Source: Anaerolineaceae bacterium (GTDB lineage Bacteria; Chloroflexota; Anaerolineae; Aggregatilineales; Phototrophicaceae). From it: a DNA stretch of 64,000 bases. Numbering within the stretch: the first letter of the stretch is position 1; each line of letters starts with the position of its first letter. The stretch spans positions 186,001-250,000 of the forward strand of contig PABP01000021.1 in NCBI GenBank assembly GCA_002699585.1, read 5' to 3'. This document shows, one piece after another, positions 1 to 9,079 of this stretch. A program made the position numbers and the translations under genes. The notes under the pieces are model-generated. The model saw only the letters and a program-made list of their open reading frames with translations. It had not been told where the DNA came from and did no database searches.

Positions 1-102
1 GTCTACCGACTTATCCGAAGTGCCCCACATGCCCCATCAACGACTTGTGCCCCAAAGTAGGGGTAAAGGGCATCACGCGCTAGTTAAGCTATTAGAGACG
101 AG

Positions 103-2715
103 CTAATCCTCATCTTCTATTGGTTGTTCGGCCTTTTCCTTCATACGCTTTTCAATGATGCGCTTGAAGGGATCTTCGCCTTTAGGGATCATCACGCGCC
201 GTGCACGACCACCGCCAACAGCTTCACCGACCACGCCCAGTTCAGCCAACATATCGACCAGACGGGCGGCACGCGGGTAGCCTAGCCCCATACGCCGTTG
301 GATCATGGACGCACTGGCTTCCTGTGTTTCAACGACCAGTTCGATGACATCTTCTAGCATGGGGTCGGTTTCAGCCAGGAACTCGCGCCGTGTCAGGCCG
401 CGTTCCCAGGGCGCACGGTCTTGGGTCATCTTGCCGCTATCGAGCTGTTCCTGATACCACTCGCGCCAGAATTCGGTGATTTGCCGGACCTCATCATCGC
501 TGACGAAGCAGCCCTGCACACGCTTAGGTCCCGCTGCACCGGGGTCCTGGAAGAGCATATCCCCATTGCCGAGCAATGTTTCCGCGCCCACAGCATCCAG
601 AATCACGCGCGAATCTACGCCGGATGCGACTGAGAAGGCGATGCGTCCAGGGAAGTTAGCCTTAATCAAGCCTGTGATGACATCAACACTGGGGCGCTGC
701 GTAGCCACGACCAGATGCATACCGACCGCACGCGCCATCTGTGCCAGTCGTGTGATGGCCATTTCCGTTTCTTCTGGCTGGCTCATCATCATATCGCCGA
801 CCTCGTCAATCAGAATGACGATATAAGGCATGAAATCGGCCCCGCGGCGGCGTGAGCCAAATTTTTCATTGTAGAGGTCGATGTTGCGGACAGCGTGTTC
901 TTCCAGCAGCTTATAGCGCCGATCCATTTCGCGGGTACACCACTTCAACACGCCGACGATACGCTCCATATCGGTTTCGACTGGCCCAACCAGATGTGGA
1001 ATGCCGTTAAAACGGCTTAACTCGACCATCTTCGGGTCGAGCATCACCATCTGCACCGTATCAGGCGAATTGTTCATGATGATGGCTGTCGCCAGGGCTG
1101 CAATACATACCGACTTGCCCGACCCGGTCGTGCCTGCGATCAGCAAGTGGGGCATCTTGGCCAGGTCAACAGGCACAGGCCGGCCAGCGACATCACGTCC
1201 TAGCGGGATTGTCAGGGGTGTTCCCTTGCGCTGAGAAAATTCGTAGTAATCCTTGCTCTCATACACCGACCGCAGATGGACCATGCTGGGACTGCTATTC
1301 GGCACTTCGATGCCCATATAGGTCGTACCCGGTACGGGTGTTTCCAAACGCAGCCGCTTAGCTGATAGCGCAAGCGAAAGGTCATTATGATACGAGGCAA
1401 TCTTGCTCAGACGTGTGCGTTCGGTTGTACCATCGCGCTTGCGCTGATAAGGTTGGATAGCATACCGAGTCACTGTTGGCCCCACCTGAACGTCCACCAC
1501 ATCAATATCAATGTCGAACTCAAGCAGCGTATTCTCAATGAGCACCACATTGCGGTTGATTTCGTCCTCATCGGGTGGCGTCATTGGTTCATCAGCCAGG
1601 ATTTCCAGGGCGGGTAGCTTCTTGCTGCGCTTGCCGACCTTCTTGGCTTCTTCCATCTTCTTGACTTCAAAGTAGCGTTTTTCACGTCCATCCGGGCGGG
1701 TCACAACCAGATGACCATCGTCCGTCTTCTTCTTGCCCACTTCACCAATCAAGTTGAATTCTGTGACCATTTCTTCACGGCTTTTGGTGAACAGCGGGTG
1801 ATTTTCGATATCTTCGTAGTCTTCTTTACGGCGCTTCTTGGTGCGCTTACCTGCGCGTCTGCGCAATTCACGTAAGGACGGTGGCAAACTATCGGGGTTT
1901 GGCCGAATACGGAGCAGGGGCGCTTCTCGGCTGGAGAGAATTTCTTCAGGGATACCGTATGTATCGGCGCGGCTGAATATCTCCGCCAAGTCATTATCCG
2001 AGGGAGTGATTTTCTCTGCAAATGCCGTCAGTTGGCTACTATACTTCTTTAGCCATGCCACGACTTGTTCGCGTTTTGTTCCAATAATCATGCCGATGCT
2101 GAAGGCCAACAACACGCCGAAAATAACCAGCGTGGGAATACGGCCCAGCATCCAATGAGGAATCGCCGTGAGGCCCCATCCCATTAGGCCTCCACCGCCA
2201 CCGTTACGCGCCAGCGCCCGCAATTCGGGTTCATCAATGACCACATGCAGAATAGCAAGCAGGCACAGAAAGGCAATTTCGATGCCTAGAATACGGCCTG
2301 GTTGTAAAGATAAGCGGATGCCAACCTTGGGCAGCAGCATATACACGCCCAGGCCGATAAATCCAGCGGCGACAATCAAGCTACCATGACCAAACAACTG
2401 GCGTAGGATATTCGCCCAGGCGAGGGCAACAACAGCCTGCGTGGAGTTAAACAGCGCCAGGAACGACAAAATCCCCACAATGAGCAGGGCAATAGCGATG
2501 ATTTCATCCAACCAGTCTGGGATGCTGTCGCGCACATCTTCCCAGAATGTCGTTGACTTGGCACCCTCCAAAACGGGCATATCATCGTCTGTTGGTTTGC
2601 CTTCAAGCGCAACCTGATTCAGATCATCCGTTTTGGGCGAATCATCTTTTTTCGACGATTTTGCTGTCGATGGTGGCTTTTGGCTTTTGCCTTTGGTCGC
2701 TTGTTGTTGTGCCAC
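103..2715 (-). CDS. ftsK: DNA translocase FtsK/SpoIIIE
   Basis: Septum-located ATPase that pumps chromosomal DNA during cell division. The 870-residue protein has a Lys/Ser/Asp-rich disordered N-terminus (about 1-60), four hydrophobic membrane spans (about 65-215), a charged linker, and the RecA-like motor. Walker A (GTTGSGKS) lies near residue 525 and Walker B (VILIDEVGD) near 635. A C-terminal winged-helix gamma domain (about 800-855, containing MIQRRMGLGYPRAARLVDML) would read KOPS-type DNA sites. The start codon is GTG. The next gene upstream (S1 protein) is separated by 167 bp holding a terminator and a candidate ftsK promoter. Family assignment is secure; the exact start is less so. Confidence 0.97.
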   Translation of the reverse strand: MAQQQATKGKSQKPPSTAKSSKKDDSPKTDDLNQVALEGKPTDDDMPVLEGAKSTTFWEDVRDSIPDWLDEIIAIALLIVGILSFLALFNSTQAVVALAWANILRQLFGHGSLIVAAGFIGLGVYMLLPKVGIRLSLQPGRILGIEIAFLCLLAILHVVIDEPELRALARNGGGGGLMGWGLTAIPHWMLGRIPTLVIFGVLLAFSIGMIIGTKREQVVAWLKKYSSQLTAFAEKITPSDNDLAEIFSRADTYGIPEEILSSREAPLLRIRPNPDSLPPSLRELRRRAGKRTKKRRKEDYEDIENHPLFTKSREEMVTEFNLIGEVGKKKTDDGHLVVTRPDGREKRYFEVKKMEEAKKVGKRSKKLPALEILADEPMTPPDEDEINRNVVLIENTLLEFDIDIDVVDVQVGPTVTRYAIQPYQRKRDGTTERTRLSKIASYHNDLSLALSAKRLRLETPVPGTTYMGIEVPNSSPSMVHLRSVYESKDYYEFSQRKGTPLTIPLGRDVAGRPVPVDLAKMPHLLIAGTTGSGKSVCIAALATAIIMNNSPDTVQMVMLDPKMVELSRFNGIPHLVGPVETDMERIVGVLKWCTREMDRRYKLLEEHAVRNIDLYNEKFGSRRRGADFMPYIVILIDEVGDMMMSQPEETEMAITRLAQMARAVGMHLVVATQRPSVDVITGLIKANFPGRIAFSVASGVDSRVILDAVGAETLLGNGDMLFQDPGAAGPKRVQGCFVSDDEVRQITEFWREWYQEQLDSGKMTQDRAPWERGLTRREFLAETDPMLEDVIELVVETQEASASMIQRRMGLGYPRAARLVDMLAELGVVGEAVGGGRARRVMIPKGEDPFKRIIEKRMKEKAEQPIEDED

Positions 2716-2754
2716 AGGCAGCTAACCTTCAAGAATGAACAGCAATACGCATTG

Positions 2755-2784
2755 AGTATAGTATAAGCGAGTCTTTTCAGACAA
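2755..2784 (-). promoter_or_regulatory. Candidate sigma-70 promoter of ftsK
   Basis: On the minus strand, TTGTCT (2779-2784) is followed after 18 nt by TATACT (2755-2760). A second overlapping TATACT lies at 2760-2765. The element sits about 40 bp upstream of the GTG start of ftsK and downstream of the terminator of the preceding gene, so ftsK can be transcribed on its own. This rests on consensus matching only. Confidence 0.5.
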
Positions 2785-2816
2785 TTCCCGCTATTACAGA
2801 TAAAAACATTACAGAT

Positions 2817-2852
2817 AAAAAAGCCAGATATGCTGATGATTGCATACTGGCT
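2817..2852 (-). terminator. Rho-independent terminator of the S1-domain gene
   Basis: Read on the minus strand, an arm at 2842-2852 (AGCCAGTATGC) pairs with 2822-2833 (GCATATCTGGCT, one bulged base) around an 8-nt loop, followed by a run of six T. It lies 30 bp after the stop of the S1-domain gene. Confidence 0.8.
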
Positions 2853-2882
2853 TCTATTTGATTGATGATTTGATTACCAAGT

Positions 2883-3902
2883 TTATTTGATACGCAGGCT
2901 GAGTGCGAGCCGCCGTTTCTGGCCGCTGATGCTCAGGATGCGTGTGTTGACAATATCGCCTTCATTGACCACGTTACGCGGATGTAGGAACTGGCCCTCG
3001 GCCAACTCAGAGAAATGGATCAAGCCTTCGAGTCCCTCTTCGATGCAGGCAAATGCGCCAAAATCGACCACGTTGGTGATACGTCCCTGGACAATCTGTC
3101 CCTCATGATAGCGCTGGTCAACCGTCTCCCATGGGTCACGATGCAGCCGCTTGATGCTCAGCGCAATCCGTGATTCTTCCGGCGTGATGTCCAGCACATA
3201 AACTTTGATCGTTTGGCCGCGTTCCAGCATATCCGACGGATGCCCGACACGCCCCCAGCTCATCTCGCTAATGTGGATGAGGCCCTCAATCCCGCCGAGG
3301 TCAACAAACGCTCCGAAGTCGCACAGGTTGGTGACGATCCCTTCCAGGATGTCACCTTTTTCTAAATTGTTGAGCAATGACAGGCGATTGCCTGGGCTAG
3401 CTTGCGCGGCTCGCTCGCTAAATATCAGCCTATTCTGATCTGGATCCAGTTCAATAATGCGTAGGCAGATCGTCTCACCGACGCGATCAACCAGCAGACT
3501 ACGACGTTCCTGTTGATGTCCCTCGCCTGGGAAATCCATCAACTGGCTGGCTGGTACAAATCCACGTAGCGAGTGCCAATCCACTAGCAAGCCACCGCGA
3601 TTGTAACCCACGACTTTCAGTTGCAAGACTTCGTCATTATCGCGGATACTTTCAATCGCGGCCCAATCGGCGTCCGTAGATTCATCATAAGAAAAATCAA
3701 ATTCGTCACTATTTAATTCAGTATGTTGGGATAAAGAAGGAGATGACCCTTCAAATAAGTAAACGTCATCGCTTGTTTGTGTGTCTACAGATTCTGAAAA
3801 CTCACCTTCGTTGAGGAGTGCATCCCAATACGCCTCATCAATTTGATCGTCATATGCATCATTAAACCCAGACTGCATACCGTGGGTCATATAATCCCCC
3901 AT
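2883..3902 (-). CDS. S1 RNA-binding domain protein (ribosomal protein S1-like)
   Basis: Probable mRNA-binding translation protein related to ribosomal protein S1. The 339 residues begin with an acidic stretch (about 1-80). Three S1 OB-folds follow: a divergent one around 90-170 (GGLLVDWHSLRGFVPASQ), then two canonical copies with the patterns GIVTNLCDFGAFVDLGG..GLIHISEMSW and GRITNVVDFGAFACIEEG..GLIHFSEL. Full-length S1 usually carries four to six repeats, so this is a short form as seen in many non-proteobacteria. The ATG at 3902 is reported. The ATG at 3890 has a GGGGGA sequence a few bases upstream and may be the true start. It has its own consensus promoter and terminator, so it is monocistronic. 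Confidence 0.85.
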   Translation of the reverse strand: MGDYMTHGMQSGFNDAYDDQIDEAYWDALLNEGEFSESVDTQTSDDVYLFEGSSPSLSQHTELNSDEFDFSYDESTDADWAAIESIRDNDEVLQLKVVGYNRGGLLVDWHSLRGFVPASQLMDFPGEGHQQERRSLLVDRVGETICLRIIELDPDQNRLIFSERAAQASPGNRLSLLNNLEKGDILEGIVTNLCDFGAFVDLGGIEGLIHISEMSWGRVGHPSDMLERGQTIKVYVLDITPEESRIALSIKRLHRDPWETVDQRYHEGQIVQGRITNVVDFGAFACIEEGLEGLIHFSELAEGQFLHPRNVVNEGDIVNTRILSISGQKRRLALSLRIK

Positions 3903-3959
3903 TGATACTTAACATAACAACAAAGTGATCTTATCAGGTGCCGCTCCCACCGATTTTGG

Positions 3960-3988
3960 ATTATAGGGGGTTCAAATTTTTGTGTCAA
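3960..3988 (-). promoter_or_regulatory. Consensus promoter of the S1-domain gene
   Basis: On the minus strand, TTGACA (3983-3988) and TATAAT (3960-3965) are separated by exactly 17 nt. This is a perfect housekeeping consensus about 60 bp upstream of the start codon. A match this good suggests very strong constitutive transcription, fitting a ribosome-associated protein. Confidence 0.85.
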
Positions 3989-4070
3989 CTTTGTTTGAGT
4001 GTGGCATAACGACAAGCTGACGCTGCCGTGTTTGCCAGAATATTATTGTGGGATAGCGATAGGTTGAGCT

Positions 4071-5999
4071 TTAGGAAGCGCTGGCGTCTTCGGCTTCCAT
4101 CAGCAAAAGCGTATCCGTAACAGCACCAATCGCCACCCGCTGTTTGCGATAGAAATCAGCATCGCTCATGCTCATCCGTTTGGTGACTTCTTTGACCTTT
4201 TTGCCTTCGATAAAGCGCAGATCAAGGATGTTGTAGATGATCCATTCATTGCCAAACATAGACCGATCACCTTCGGGACGCAGTCGTTCGATAGCGCGCA
4301 AGATGACATTGCGTAAGGCCTGTGTAGGTGTGCCTGCCTGGTCCATTTCTTGCTGGACAACGGCTAAATTAAGGAGTCGGCTGCGGGTAATGCCGGGACC
4401 ACCCCAATAATGCCGCAGCGCCGCCCGGACTTGCTCATACATTTCTTCGCGCGATGGCATATTGGCCGGGGTGCTTTGGTTGCCATTGATCATGCGATAT
4501 TCAATGGCATTGGCTCGGCTCCGTGTGGTGCTAATCTGGGGTAGCAAACCCTCCAGCGCTGCGAAAACTTCCGTCTGCAACATCATATCTTCGAGGGTCT
4601 GCTGCAAGCGGTTGATGTAGCGCGTCATGAGGGACTTATCTTCTTCTGGCACATACAGCTCGGATTCGCTGGCCTTTACGCCCATAATGCCAATTAAGAA
4701 CGATTCTTGATCGCTGTTGTTGGCAATTCGCTCGGAGTAAAGCGGAACGATCTGGTAATTTTGCCAATTGTGGAATGCGCCATTCTGGCCATTGAGCGCG
4801 TTGATGGTGTCCATCAGGTTCGTTTGGGATTCAGCCAACAAAGCTTCCTCAGTGACTTTACCAATGCGTTTGATAACCTCAATATTTTGCCCATCGAATC
4901 CCAGTACGAATGCACCTGGCACGCGGAAATAATCAGAAATTGCGCGTAAAGTCGCCTCAATAAGCTGGATAAGATCGGGCCGTGTGAGGACACGATCACT
5001 CAAATCCTGGAGTTTGGCCAACTGTTCATTGCTGTCGTCACTGTAAATCAATACCTTTTCTAGGAAGGGCAACCCCAGTGAAATAGACCATTGCCATAGC
5101 ATGACCACGGAAACCACGGCGAAGGGCATAAAGTCCTCGCCTGACAGGCCCATGATGCGGGTCGCTTGTGTGGTAAAGATGATGGTTGCCAGGGCAAGCA
5201 TGCCTGTACCCGGGCCGCGTAACAAGAACCGTAGTAGCTCTACTTTGACGACGCGATCTGGTTTGTCTGAGCCGAAGAACGATAGCGGATACGATAGGAA
5301 GATCAGCATCAGGATCACAACAAAGTTAGCGGCGTTCACCAACAGCAAGATGCCCAATGACTCAGGTTCTGTTTGCGGCAGGAGAAGTGAAAATGGGAAG
5401 ATGCCAATTGCTGGTGTTAATACAGCGAACTGCAAATAGGCCATCCGACGTCGGGATGTCCGGGTAAGGCCCCGGCGCCGCGCCCGATCCATGAATAAGA
5501 AGATCGTGATGCTCAAGCTGAGGAAAAAGGCCATAAAGACCGGAAACAGGAATTGCGGACTGAGTATGACGTTATTGCCGCGGATGGTAACGGTGAAAAT
5601 GCTATCCGTGAAAAGGGCGGCCACACTGAATACACCGCTCAGGACGTATAGAATGCGTACAATACGGCGACGACGACCTCTTGAGGGCAATCCCGTTGTC
5701 GCTAATAGGGTATCCGCCAGATGGAATAGCGCAGAAGGTATAAACGCAATACCGATCCATTGTATGCGTGTAGCCCATGCATGTGCTGATGCCTGCACAG
5801 GCCCTAATGACCCAAAAACATCAACCAAATAGGCAATTGTCACGCAGGCCAGTACTGCTGCCGAGGAGCGCGTAACTCGGTTATTGAGATTGCGTGTCAG
5901 GTTATAAAGTAGGAGTGACGCTGCAATGATGACATTCGCGGCGGTCAGAATCTCGTTGAGAGATTGAATAACCGAACTCATAAATGCTTCTGCGGACAT
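4071..5999 (-). CDS. 7TM / GAF membrane sensor with possible C-terminal DNA-binding region
   Basis: A 642-residue membrane protein. Roughly the first 310 residues hold eight or nine hydrophobic segments resembling the 7TM sensor module found ahead of histidine kinases. Residues about 330-470 look like a GAF domain (from LSDRVLTRPDLIQLIEATLR to SLMTRYINRLQQTLEDMM). No histidine-kinase H-box or N/G-box is visible. The last 120 residues are predicted helical; the stretch ILDLRFIEGKKVKEVTKRM followed by SDADFYRKQRVA has the look of a helix-turn-helix. It may therefore be a one-component membrane regulator. It lies 29 bp after a GNAT gene and is probably the last gene of the rpoD run. Ligand and targets are unknown. 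Confidence 0.6.
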   Translation of the reverse strand: MSAEAFMSSVIQSLNEILTAANVIIAASLLLYNLTRNLNNRVTRSSAAVLACVTIAYLVDVFGSLGPVQASAHAWATRIQWIGIAFIPSALFHLADTLLATTGLPSRGRRRRIVRILYVLSGVFSVAALFTDSIFTVTIRGNNVILSPQFLFPVFMAFFLSLSITIFLFMDRARRRGLTRTSRRRMAYLQFAVLTPAIGIFPFSLLLPQTEPESLGILLLVNAANFVVILMLIFLSYPLSFFGSDKPDRVVKVELLRFLLRGPGTGMLALATIIFTTQATRIMGLSGEDFMPFAVVSVVMLWQWSISLGLPFLEKVLIYSDDSNEQLAKLQDLSDRVLTRPDLIQLIEATLRAISDYFRVPGAFVLGFDGQNIEVIKRIGKVTEEALLAESQTNLMDTINALNGQNGAFHNWQNYQIVPLYSERIANNSDQESFLIGIMGVKASESELYVPEEDKSLMTRYINRLQQTLEDMMLQTEVFAALEGLLPQISTTRSRANAIEYRMINGNQSTPANMPSREEMYEQVRAALRHYWGGPGITRSRLLNLAVVQQEMDQAGTPTQALRNVILRAIERLRPEGDRSMFGNEWIIYNILDLRFIEGKKVKEVTKRMSMSDADFYRKQRVAIGAVTDTLLLMEAEDASAS

Positions 6000-6028
6000 G
6001 GATGATTACCTAGCATACGACTGAGCTT

Positions 6029-6586
6029 TTATCGTGCTGATTTCCCAAAGTAGATACCAATATCATTATTAGGGAAAACCTGGTCATTAAAACCACAAAA
6101 TGTAAAACCACAGCTCTGACAAAACTGAATGGAAGGATAATTCTGTGTTTGAGTTTCAATGAAAAGCTGACGTATATCGTGCTCTAAAGCCCATCTTTGT
6201 GCAATAGTTAATAATCGACGCCCCACACCTGATCTGCGATAAGGTGTGTCGACCACAACGTGTTTGATAACTGCATTGCTAAAACTGTGCTCTAAATGAA
6301 TCACCGCATACCCGATGATGGATGGAGCGTCTTTTGATTCTGCGATCAGAAACCCGTAATCCGTTTTGAGCGCATTTTGCAGATGTGCTTCCATGACGGG
6401 ATATGTTATGTCGATCGCACGAGGCAACCGCTCTGTACGGAACTTGACTGTGATGTCAGAGGGGTTCGGCTGTAATGACATTTGCCAAACTCGCTCTGTT
6501 TCATAGCTATGGTCCAGTTGCAGGCATGGGGCAATGTCCATCGGCATGCCTTCGCGTATCAAAAATGAAGGGACTGTTGGTTGCAT
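6029..6586 (-). CDS. GNAT-family N-acetyltransferase
   Basis: Acetyl-CoA-dependent N-acetyltransferase of 185 residues. The acetyl-CoA binding motif A is seen as VVVDTPYRRSGVGRRLLTIA (about 125-145). It is followed by the C-terminal pattern IETQTQNYPSIQFCQSCGF, and a hydrophobic strand ends the protein. The order ETQ..N..(A/S)..FY/FC..CGF resembles streptothricin acetyltransferases of the SatA group, but residues outside the CoA site are not diagnostic and no resistance function should be assumed. It lies 39 bp downstream of the LiaF-like gene in the rpoD run. Confidence 0.8.
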   Translation of the reverse strand: MQPTVPSFLIREGMPMDIAPCLQLDHSYETERVWQMSLQPNPSDITVKFRTERLPRAIDITYPVMEAHLQNALKTDYGFLIAESKDAPSIIGYAVIHLEHSFSNAVIKHVVVDTPYRRSGVGRRLLTIAQRWALEHDIRQLFIETQTQNYPSIQFCQSCGFTFCGFNDQVFPNNDIGIYFGKSAR

Positions 6587-6625
6587 TCCTACTGCCTAAT
6601 GGGGACTAAGAGGTGTATGACCAAA

Positions 6626-7420
6626 CTAGATCAAGTATACATCACCAACGATGCTATCAACATAAATCCGGACTTCTTGATCAAAGTGGTCTGTTTCTAC
6701 GAAGTAAATGCCATCGTCACTCAGATGGTAGCGATCCATATCCGCATGGATTTTAGAGAAGCGGCGATGTTGGACTTCAATCCGCACCGGTGTATTAGCG
6801 GGTGTGACGATCTGTATGGTTCCTAATGTGGACCGAATATGGATTTCACCGATAGCTTCCGGTGGGCACACAAAGCGGACATCGCCTAAACCCGTACTGA
6901 TCAGGGCCCGGTCCAAGATGATACCGCTGGCATCCCAATCAATCTGGCCGATGTGCGTTCCCAGGATGAGTTCCCAGGGCATGTTAGGTGCCATTCCGAT
7001 TTCCCAGCCTGCCATCGAGTACCAGGGGGTTTGTGAGCGGTGCATCAGGATGTGGGCATGGGTGCCCATTGATTCCAATTGTGGGCGTGTTTGTGCTGCG
7101 TACTGGCCTGCGATAAGGCGCTCCGGTCCTTCGAGTGCGCCCAGGGTGAGGTCAATATCACCCGCCTGGACATCCAGCGTGCCGCTTTCCACACTGCCGC
7201 GTGTGATGCCAAAAGTCCGGCCCTGATCGCCAAGTAGGATGTCGCCTTTTAGCAGCAGTTGCAAACCAGGGACAATCAGCAGCAAGGGCCACAGATCAAT
7301 GACGTTGAAATCGCCCAGTAAGAGGAAATTGCTCAGCAAAAGAAAAACCCCAACTATGACCAAAACCACTGGCCATAGGATGGGGCCTCTTTGTTGTTTC
7401 GTTTGGCTTCTGCTTGTCAC
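6626..7420 (-). CDS. LiaF-like transmembrane protein
   Basis: A 264-residue protein starting at GTG. Two closely spaced hydrophobic spans (about 13-55, ILWPVVLVIVGVFLLLSNFL and LWPLLLIVPGLQLLL) match the LiaI/LiaF-type transmembrane region. The soluble remainder, with alternating polar and hydrophobic beta-strands and repeats such as GLGDVRFVCP and LGTIQIVTP, resembles the beta-helical adhesin-like part of LiaF-family envelope-stress proteins. It begins 26 bp after rpoD, so it is probably cotranscribed. No LiaR/LiaS two-component pair is adjacent. Confidence 0.6.
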   Translation of the reverse strand: MTSRSQTKQQRGPILWPVVLVIVGVFLLLSNFLLLGDFNVIDLWPLLLIVPGLQLLLKGDILLGDQGRTFGITRGSVESGTLDVQAGDIDLTLGALEGPERLIAGQYAAQTRPQLESMGTHAHILMHRSQTPWYSMAGWEIGMAPNMPWELILGTHIGQIDWDASGIILDRALISTGLGDVRFVCPPEAIGEIHIRSTLGTIQIVTPANTPVRIEVQHRRFSKIHADMDRYHLSDDGIYFVETDHFDQEVRIYVDSIVGDVYLI

Positions 7421-7446
7421 AGATTCCGCCTGCTCGTTGTCGTTAA

Positions 7447-8712
7447 TTAGTTCTCAAAGAGATAGTCTTTGAGGATAACGTGAGCAGACGACTGGCGCAA
7501 GCGATTAAGGGCCTGAGCTTCCAACTGGCGGACGCGCTCGCGCGTGACGCCAATAGTCTGACCGACTTCTTCGAGCGTGTAGACACGGCCATCAGCCAAA
7601 CCATAGCGCAGGCGCAAAATCTGAGCTTCGCGCGGCGGCAGTTTGTCGAGTGCCTGCTGCAATTGTTCCTGCAACAGGTGAGAAGCAACTTCTTCTGCCG
7701 GGGCAGGGCTATTGGCATCTTCTACGAAATCGCCGAAGGTGCTGTCGCCATCATCGTCGATAGGTGTTTCCAAGCTGACAGGACGGCGCGAAATCTCCAG
7801 CAAGTTTTCGACCTTGTCCGGCGTTGTTTCCATACCTGCGGCCAGCTCTTCAATCTTCGGATCGCGGCCCAGTTCCTGCAGTAGCTGTAGTTGGACGCGG
7901 CGCATCCGGTTTAATTGGTCGCCCATGTGGACGGGCACGCGGATGGTACGGCCCTGGTCAGCAACAGCGCGGCTGACTGCCTGACGAATCCACCAAGTGG
8001 CATAGGTGCTGAACTTATGACCACGCTGGTACTCGAACTTATTGGTCGCACGGATCAGGCCGATGTTGCCTTCCTGGATCAGGTCGAGGAAGGGTACACC
8101 GCGACCGATGTACTTCTTGGCGACACTAATTACCAGACGGGCGTTCGCACGGATCAGGTGTTCCTGAGCGGCTTCGCCATCCATGACGACTTCGCGCAGG
8201 CCCTGTTCTTCTGACCAGAGCAGCTCTTCGCCTGCTTGTTCCATTTTTTCGCGTGCCCAGACGGCAGCTTCCATACGCTTAGCCAGGGAAACTTCTTCTT
8301 CAGCCGTCAACAGCGGGACGCGACCCGCCTCTTTCAGATACAGGCCGACAACATCGTCGGTATCCAGTGCAGCCTGGTAACCGGCATCTTCAATCAGGTC
8401 ATTGCGGAACTTCAGTGCCTGATCTTCAATATCTTCTTCGTCATCTTCATCTTCACCCAAATTATCGATGATCAGCTCTTCAGTATCATCTTCCTCATTG
8501 GCTGCATCATCGCCAGTCGGGGAGCCAGAGCCGGGGATGACTTCAATGTCTGCTTCAAGCAGTTCATCCATCAAATCATCGAGAAGGGCGACATCGCGTT
8601 CTACATCAGGCATCATTGACAGGATGTCATCGTAGGTGATGAAACCCTGGCGATGAGCCTTTTCCATCAATGTCGCACGTACCTGGTCTTTCTGTAAAGT
8701 TGTTTCCACCAT
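7447..8712 (-). CDS. rpoD: RNA polymerase primary sigma factor RpoD/SigA
   Basis: Directs RNA polymerase to housekeeping promoters. An acidic N-terminal part (region 1.1-like, about 1-110, with a Glu/Asp tract) is followed by region 1.2 ([20 protein letters not shown]). Region 2 contains the invariant [11 protein letters not shown] and [12 protein letters not shown] (RNA polymerase and -10 contacts). Region 3 follows, then region 4 with [15 protein letters not shown] and the -35 helix-turn-helix [10 protein letters not shown]. At 421 residues it is the size of a compact primary sigma factor. The reading frame extends 5 codons upstream to a GTG at 8727; the ATG at 8712 is preferred. A strong hairpin lies in the 5' leader. 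Confidence 0.96.
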   Translation of the reverse strand: MVETTLQKDQVRATLMEKAHRQGFITYDDILSMMPDVERDVALLDDLMDELLEADIEVIPGSGSPTGDDAANEEDDTEELIIDNLGEDEDDEEDIEDQALKFRNDLIEDAGYQAALDTDDVVGLYLKEAGRVPLLTAEEEVSLAKRMEAAVWAREKMEQAGEELLWSEEQGLREVVMDGEAAQEHLIRANARLVISVAKKYIGRGVPFLDLIQEGNIGLIRATNKFEYQRGHKFSTYATWWIRQAVSRAVADQGRTIRVPVHMGDQLNRMRRVQLQLLQELGRDPKIEELAAGMETTPDKVENLLEISRRPVSLETPIDDDGDSTFGDFVEDANSPAPAEEVASHLLQEQLQQALDKLPPREAQILRLRYGLADGRVYTLEEVGQTIGVTRERVRQLEAQALNRLRQSSAHVILKDYLFEN

Positions 8713-8747
8713 TGCGTCACACCACACCTATTGATTACAGAGATAAG

Positions 8748-8774
8748 CGCCTTGCTTAGCAGCCAAGCAAGGCG
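8748..8774 (-). promoter_or_regulatory. Perfect hairpin in the rpoD leader
   Basis: Arms CGCCTTGCTT (8748-8757) and AAGCAAGGCG (8765-8774) pair over 10 bp without mismatch around a 7-nt loop. On the minus strand it lies about 36 nt upstream of the rpoD ATG. No T-run follows, so it does not look like a terminator of rpoD transcripts. It could affect mRNA stability or translation, or be a protein site. Confidence 0.6.
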
Positions 8775-9026
8775 TTTAAGTTATCAGATAAAATTCGGAC
8801 GGAATTCATGCCCTAAGGCATACTAGGACAATTGCTTAAAACTCAAAGTGTGTATATTGCACTGAGAATTTAGATAGGTTCACGATGTTAAAGAGTTTAC
8901 ACCCTAAACATTATAATCACATAAACACCAGTTAACGCAGTCTTGTGAGGTGTTTGATGATTACAACGCATCACAGCGGTTCATTATGCTACTTAAGGGT
9001 TAAGCGCAACCACGCTGCAATTAAAC

Positions 9027-9055
9027 AAGGTAACGTTTTTTAGATTTCTTGTCAA
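9027..9055 (-). promoter_or_regulatory. Candidate promoter for the rpoD run
   Basis: Minus strand TTGACA (9050-9055), 17-nt spacer, TACCTT (9027-9032). The -35 is perfect but the -10 is poor (3 of 6). It would give a leader of about 300 nt in front of rpoD. Confidence 0.35.
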
Positions 9056-9079
9056 GTTTTTCGAAAAAGTTCGTGGTTA

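Larger units (their letters stand above)
8713..9079. other. 367-bp non-coding region upstream of rpoD
   Basis: No gene is visible. Contents: the rpoD leader hairpin (8748-8774), a candidate minus-strand promoter (9027-9055), and an internal TATAAT on the minus strand at 8910-8915 without a good -35. A T/A palindrome (TTTTTCGAAAAA) lies just after the stop of the DUF4340 gene. The upstream operon ends at 9080. Confidence 0.7.

Noticed and set aside
1-102. Terminator or tRNA after ftsK
   Set aside because: Only short GC stems (for example CCCC/GGGG near 50-66) without a T-run or cloverleaf; not supportable.
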